A DNA stretch of 64,000 bases from Gloeopeniophorella convolvens (taxonomy: Eukaryota; Basidiomycota; Agaricomycetes; Russulales). The stretch is from contig WTXD01000002.1 in assembly GCA_022496205.1 (NCBI GenBank), positions 434,001 through 498,000 of the forward strand. The letters are read 5' to 3'. Made by a program: the position numbers and the translations under genes. A model generated the notes under the pieces. It saw nothing but the letters and a program-made list of their open reading frames with translations, had not been told where the DNA came from and did not search any database. The first letter of the stretch is position 1, and each line of letters begins with the position of its first letter. This document shows positions 59,036 through 64,000 of the stretch, piece after piece.

Positions 59036-59911
59036 ATGGCCACACCCGCTTTCAGACCGTTACGACAAACCTTGCATGCCGCCGCACCGCGGGGCAATAT
59101 CCTCGGTAACACCCGTAGAAACGTGCTGGCGCAATCCCGCAACAAGTCTACGGAGGTCTCGCAGGCGGCGAAAGACTCGCTGCCATGGCCAGAATACCTT
59201 TCCATCCGACGTGGCAAGCGGAAATGGGAAATGGTGAGTCACTTCTGCAAAGATTCGCCGCCGCCCAGCATCTACTGACCAGCTTGTACAGGCGTTGACA
59301 ATACCGTGTGTGGTTGCTGGCTTAGCGGGAGGCGCGGCGTACTTTGGCTCGATGGAACTCGATGCAACGAAGCCTATCATGGTGCGTACGCGTTACAGTA
59401 CCCTTCGTATGGAAAATTAACTTCCGATACAGGGTATTGATCCGCTCTTCTTCTTCGGCGGCGCAACCATGGGCTGCATGGGCATGTGCACTCTCCCATC
59501 CGCGCCAATCTCGCTGCTCATTCGTGATGTCCTCCGTTTCTAGGCGCAGGGTACCTCATTGGTCCTATACTCGGTTCATCTCTTTGGCGCGCGACGCACC
59601 GGCGTACGATGGCCCTCATCGAGGCGCGCGACCGGGAATTTCATCAGCACATCGTCAGAAACCGAGTCGACCCCCGGTCACAGAGTGCCACAAACCCCGT
59701 GCCAGATTTCTATGGTGCGTTGCATCCAATTTTTCAACGTCTAGCTTTGACCTTTCCCCCCACAAGGCGAGAAAATTGGTTCCCTTCACCAATATAGACA
59801 GGTAGGATCATCATAGGTGCTCTTCGAATTACCGCTAACCGTGTAATCTAGTGGCTGAGGGACCAGGCCAGGTATAAGCGAAAGGCGCAGTGGTCTGAGG
59901 ACCAGCCGTAG
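59036..59911 (+). CDS. PAM17: presequence translocase motor subunit Pam17
   Basis: Subunit of the TIM23-associated import motor in the mitochondrial inner membrane. Six exons (59036-59233, 59292-59381, 59433-59481, 59544-59714, 59767-59801, 59852-59911) give 200 residues. An Arg/Ala/Thr-rich presequence (residues 1-40) is followed by WPEYLSIRRGKRKWEM. Two membrane segments (LTIPCVVAGLAGGAAYFGS and FFFGGATMGCMGAGYLIGP) follow, then the conserved matrix part: [40 protein letters not shown] and LRDQARYKRKAQW. The third intron must begin with GC (exon ends at 59481) to keep the frame through CMGAGYLIGP. It is a GC-AG intron; all others are GT-AG. Confidence 0.93.
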
Positions 59912-60528
59912 ATAATCCATCCAGTTACACCTACTTCAATACTTGTTAAGCCACACCTCTCCCTAATCCAGGTTTATTTGCCTTTGAGTATTCGAGCCTC
60001 AACAGTGGTATAAGGAGCTGAAACTCGCATCAGAAAGGGTGTTGCTGATGAAACAAGCAAGGTTGTATCGCCTTGCTGAATACCGCGTTATGCACAAAAA
60101 AATCAAATCACCGTACGACTACGCAGTCAATGAGTTCGTAGGCGAGAGTCCGTGGCAATAGTGTTGATAAATAACTGCCATCGCCTGGCTAGCAGACCTA
60201 CGAAGCGGAAGGTGTGGGACGCTCGGTGCCCAGGTGCGAGTTTCTCGCAGATAAAATATAGGTAATGTGAGACATCGTCACAGACAGCTACATGGGCGGG
60301 TTCTACTCCGTCAGTCTGATGATCAAGACACGGATAATGCAAACACTCACCACAGAAGTATTCAACAATTCCAATAAATACGCGATAAAAGAGTGACGAA
60401 GGTGGGAGCGTTACAGGCAAGATATGCCATCCATTAAACAACATATATACAACCCTCGGAATGACATGGGTGCCTCGTAGACGGGCATCGTGAAAGCGGC
60501 AGACTCGGTGGGTATGGGGTTGTCGGGC
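59912..60528. other. convergent intergenic region
   Basis: About 615 bp between the 3' ends of PAM17 and the membrane-SH3 gene. It should contain both 3' UTRs. An acatatatac sequence lies at about 60440. No gene is supported. Confidence 0.45.
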
Positions 60529-61642
60529 CTACTTGCGTCGCGCAGAGCCGAAAGGGAAGTTCGAAAGCGTCACCCGGCTCTTCTCGATGATCCGTGGGCG
60601 GTCCACGAGGCAGAAGCGCGGGATGACACCTTTCTCTGCGTCGGAGCGGCCAACGCGTTGTACGAGGCACCACTCGTCCTCGAACTCGTCGAGCATGCGG
60701 AGGGTCTCGCCAGGGCGCACTGCGAGCTCGTCATCCCGCGTCGGCTTGAACGGCGCGGTAACGAGCATGAGCCGGGGGAGCGACTTCTGGGAGAAGACGG
60801 CGTTGATGCTCGTCCGCGGGGCAGATATAGTAGTGTGCGACGCGCGGTTGAAGGACGCAGATCGTGGGCTGGGAACCGGCGGCAGGTCGAACGACTCGCG
60901 CATGGGGGCAGTGACGTCCACGGAGAACTTTTTGTTCATTGTCATAGGGGTGGGAGGAGGAATCTCGGGGAGGGTAGTTTCAGGCGGGGGAGGTGGGGGA
61001 GGGACCGTGTTCAGTGCGAGGATACGGTAAGAGGGCGGCGGAGATGGGAACTCCGGGATGCTGGGACCACTGTTGGGCGTCGGAGGAAGGCCTTCTCTGA
61101 TTGCTGGTGAGCGAGATGGCGCTGTCACAGCAACGGGGGGAACAGCAACGCCAGATGGAAGAGTGACATTCCTGATCTGGGGAGTCCAGCCAACACCAGG
61201 GCTAGATGGGATTGGTGGCAAGAGGACAACCTTGCGGGGCTCGTCAACGTCGTTGGAATCAGTCAAAGTCAGGGGGATTGGGTAAGCCTTCTTTTCTGAC
61301 AGCGACCTCTGAACGCCGGAGAGACGAGCACGGACGAGACGGGTATTGCGCTTTCGCTTGTAGATGGAGTGCACCTTCCATGCAATAACACCTAGTGCTA
61401 TCTAAGCGAAAGGCGTTCAAACAACGACGACAAGTAGACGCACCGAAGATGATCGCTCCAATCACAGTAAATGCTCCAATCAACGACTTAGCTGAAGTCG
61501 ACAAGCGAATGGGTGCAGGGCCAACGGACGGCACAGGAGTACTCGAGGCTGGCGCTGGGCTCGCATCAGGCTGACGGGGGAAAAGGCCGCGAGCGAAGTG
61601 CTGGGCAGAACGTGCTCCAACTGGAACATGCATGATGGGCAT
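60529..61642 (-). CDS. single-pass membrane protein with C-terminal SH3 domain and PPxY
   Basis: Two exons (61642-61444, 61397-60529) give 355 residues. A short Pro/Ser/Ala-rich outer part precedes one membrane segment (SLIGAFTVIGAIIFALGVIA) that spans the 46-nt intron, then the basic WKVHSIYKRKRN. The cytoplasmic part is Pro-rich, with SPPPSYRIL (a PPxY motif) and a run of eight prolines that could bind SH3 or profilin. The last 90 residues form an SH3 domain: MLVTAPFKPTRDDELAVRPG, then DEWCLVQRV and KGVIPRFCLV. The plan matches the gene at 25273-26472, but the sequence similarity outside the SH3 domain looks low. A role as membrane scaffold or sensor is inference. The ATG at 61642 is preferred; another in-frame ATG lies 3 codons inside. 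Confidence 0.78.
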
Positions 61643-62797
61643 GAGCAAGGAAAAGAAAGGACGTCTCGAAACGGGACCGGGAGGAGAGGGAGAGGGAGAT
61701 GGAAAGAGGAGAGGAGAGGATGGGGGGAAAGAGGTGGTAAACCTACTCACCTTGGAGGGGCGCATACATATGGCCAGGGCCAGGCGGAGACCAACTCGAC
61801 GGGGAGCTGATCCTTGGCTAATTCTGGATATCTGCGATCCTGGTGTGTCGGCGATCAAGTGCACGGCTCTCTGGACTCTGTACGAAACGTATCCGTGGCC
61901 CTGATAAAGTCTGCTCGACACATCATCAACATCATTAGTGCACAGGCCCTCTGGCAGGACATCAACGTACTTTTGTTAGCATTGACGCCATCTCTTTGTC
62001 GCGGTCTGTGCTCTCCCTTTGTTAAAAGTGATGTTTACTTGCGCCTATGATTGGAATTTGGCTCCAAGAGTCCGTGAGGAAGGCCAAGAAGGGTTGCACG
62101 CGCACAACGGCCGAGTTGTCGAGCTATCGCAGTTGGAACAGCCTATGCAACTCGGCGATTAGACAGATCAGAGACGCTCATATTTCATTTTTACTAACTG
62201 TTAACCGAACTCATTACATCAGCTTACATCATTTGGCAACTAACCTTCAGATCTAATAATGAGATCAATCGGCGTCAGAACCCGAACGTTGACGTCGGCA
62301 TCACACTTGCTGCCATAGAGGTGCTCGACGCATCCAGGGTATTCACCAGCACTCTCCCCAGGCAATGGGTTATGTTGGATGGCGGGAGGGTTCTGACAGG
62401 GCGTCTGTTGGCGTCAGATCAAGGTCTGCGCTATCAATTGCACCAATCGAAAGACCCCTGTCAGAAGATGTACATATGCATATGGCTATTGGTCGTCGGA
62501 GGCGCTGCATGCGCATTGTTCCGGCGTCGGCCAGGTAACGCCATCGGAACCAGCGCGCCGAATGTGGGCCTGTATAGAAATCTCGATCGCCAGCACGCAA
62601 ACGGAAAAGCAGTGATCGTGGGCAAGAGCACAGCCTCTGACTGGGACTATTGAGACCAATATTGGCTTCGGTGGTCCGAGGAGCCCATGCGCCGTGACAT
62701 TGTGGCGAGCCGGTCGCGGAAGGCCATCATTCGCTCCTGAACCGACGGCACTGTGGGAAGTAGTTCGGTGGGAAGATAAGCATTATGTACTATTAGG
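61643..62797. other. 1.15-kb intergenic region
   Basis: The 5' part (61643-61790) is purine-rich on the plus strand (gggaggagagggagagggag), that is, a CT-rich leader for the minus-strand SH3 gene. The plus-strand frame 62321-62653 has one hydrophobic stretch but no other support. Nothing else was recognised. Confidence 0.4.
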
Positions 62798-64000
62798 TTA
62801 CTCTAGGAGTTCCGGTATGTCCATGAGCAAGGATGAGACGGCGCGGTGGAGAGAACGTGCACCCTCCTCGGGTATGTAAGACTCAATCGCACTACGTGCG
62901 GTGCGCTCTACAGTCTGAACAGAGACGGAGAGCGCGCGGGCGCCTCCAAGAGAGTAGAAGGCCTCGGTCGCGATCGCCATCATTTCTGCCTCGGAGAATG
63001 GCACAAATGGAAGCACGGCTGTGACACGCGATAGCAGTGATGCCTAAGGGGAACGAATGGCGTCAGAACATCACGCACGATCGGTCCAGCCAAAAACTTG
63101 TCTTACTCCAAGACTCTGGGATATTCTTGGGCGCAAGAGCCTGACCAGTTCCGAGTACTCGTCGCGGTTGACGCTTTTGCTAGCCAAGGTCTCGCAGAAC
63201 TCAAATACGAGGTCGTGGCCGAGATTCGACGTGCCGAGCCATATGACCTGGCGCACGTCGATATGACGGTGACCAGCTTGTGGCGAACAACGGCCTAACG
63301 TCCTTGCCATTAGAGGGTTCACGCAGGATGGAACGAACAAGACTAACCAAGCTCCCAAGGCACTAGTAAGGAGTACAATACTTTAGGGTCTTCTGCCTTC
63401 TCTATCTCCTGCAAACCATTGTTAGTGAACTCTCAAGGAAGGTGGGACGAGCTCCGCTTACGTCTAAGGCCACCACACATCGCTTGCCCTCGTTCTCTAC
63501 CAAGAACTGAGCAAGTGTGTTCGTTGTCATCTCCTGTCGAAGCTGTTAGCGCCTTTAGGCAACCAAGTCGGTATGAACCTCACTTCATAGGGGCTCATCG
63601 AGTATGACTCCCACAAGTCATGGGTAGATCGTAGCGTCGTAACGTTCACCGTATGTGTTGGAACACCAAGAAGAGAGCCGACTGGAGGCATAGTCAGTAC
63701 TCGGGACCTATCCCACGAGGAAGTGACATTACATCGTCGTGCCAGGAAGCTCTTCCCATGACCGCTGGGCCCTACATATGAAAGCAACACCTCAACTCTC
63801 GATTCCTCAGATCGGCCAGACAGAACTTGCCACAAAGTAGGATGACGAGAGGGGATACTGAGAACGTTCTGGAGTGTTGGTTCAACACATGGAACAATTG
63901 CTCAAAGACCTGATCTTGTCCGACGATGTCGTAGCGCACGCGGGCCAGCGGCCGGAACAGTGACCGCTGGAGGAGCGTTGACGTTTGGCGCGTTCGCGGT
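62798..64000 (-). CDS. ClpB-like AAA+ ATPase (3' part, runs off the window)
   Basis: C-terminal part of a fungal AAA-2 (Clp/Hsp100-type) ATPase; the 5' end lies beyond 64000. Visible blocks: LARVRYDIVGQDQVFEQLFH, then Walker A GPSGHGKSFLARR after an intron, and VPTHTVNVTTLRSTHDLWES. LAQFLVENEGKRCVVALD comes next, joined over an intron to EIEKAEDPKVLYSLLVPWEL (Walker B LDEIEK). RHIDVRQVIWLGTSNLGHDL (sensor region) and LVRLLRPRISQSLGASLLSR follow, then VLPFVPFSEAEMMAIATEAF and the C-terminal small domain with SYIPEEGARSLHRAVSSLL, where the Arg acts as the usual sensor 2 position. It ends DIPELLE. I do not know its substrate, and only one AAA module can be judged. Confidence 0.85.

Noticed and set aside
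62321..62653. 110-codon plus-strand frame with one hydrophobic stretch
   Set aside because: An isolated hydrophobic run in an intergenic region next to the AAA+ gene. Nothing else supports a gene.

Overview
The window looks like nuclear DNA of a filamentous basidiomycete, most likely an agaricomycete. Genes are dense and on both strands. They are cut by many 48-70 nt GT-AG introns, have CT-rich leaders, and include basidiomycete-typical families: a FunK1 kinase, a Knh1-like secreted domain protein, a trichodiene-synthase-like sesquiterpene synthase and a NEDD1 orthologue. No tRNA, rRNA, CRISPR array or bacterial-style operon was seen. Gene models below come from reading frames joined by eye across GT-AG (once GC-AG) introns. 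Where exon lengths are given, they add up to a whole number of codons.

Layout. 1-9.5 kb: CKS1 (-) and the meiotic helicase MER3/HFM1 (+) start head to head, followed by TIM54 (-). 10-12 kb: two small single-pass membrane proteins (+), each with a PPxY tail motif. 12-19 kb: HEM2, NEDD1 and SNW1/PRP45, all minus. 19-22.6 kb: the FAN1 nuclease (+), divergent from SNW1. 24-29 kb: a Knh1-like secreted protein, a membrane-SH3 protein and an F-box/WD40 protein, all plus. 30.8-32.1 kb: a sesquiterpene synthase (+). 33-36 kb: a gene-free accessory island, read here as a 2.9-kb inverted-repeat element that contains an array of degenerate hairpin repeats and a nested 0.7-kb MITE-like element. 36.8-38.3 kb: an acyl-CoA thioesterase (-). 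40.4-54 kb: a co-directional plus-strand run of a DUF3429 membrane protein, AHA1, septin CDC10, a Dnf1-type P4-ATPase and a FunK1 kinase. 54-64 kb: a SNF2-family ATPase (-) head to head with PAM17 (+), a second membrane-SH3 protein (-), and the 3' part of a ClpB-like AAA+ ATPase (-) that runs off the right edge.

Most genes are housekeeping: cell cycle and spindle (CKS1, NEDD1, CDC10), recombination and repair (MER3, FAN1), splicing (SNW1), haem synthesis (HEM2), mitochondrial protein import (TIM54, PAM17), Hsp90 regulation (AHA1) and lipid handling (P4-ATPase, thioesterase). No multi-gene pathway cluster is evident, and the terpene synthase stands alone. The most unusual material is the nested repeat element at 33.05-35.94 kb. 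Next come the membrane-anchored AHA1, the PPxY single-pass membrane proteins and the FunK1 gene with a stop codon inside a conserved block.
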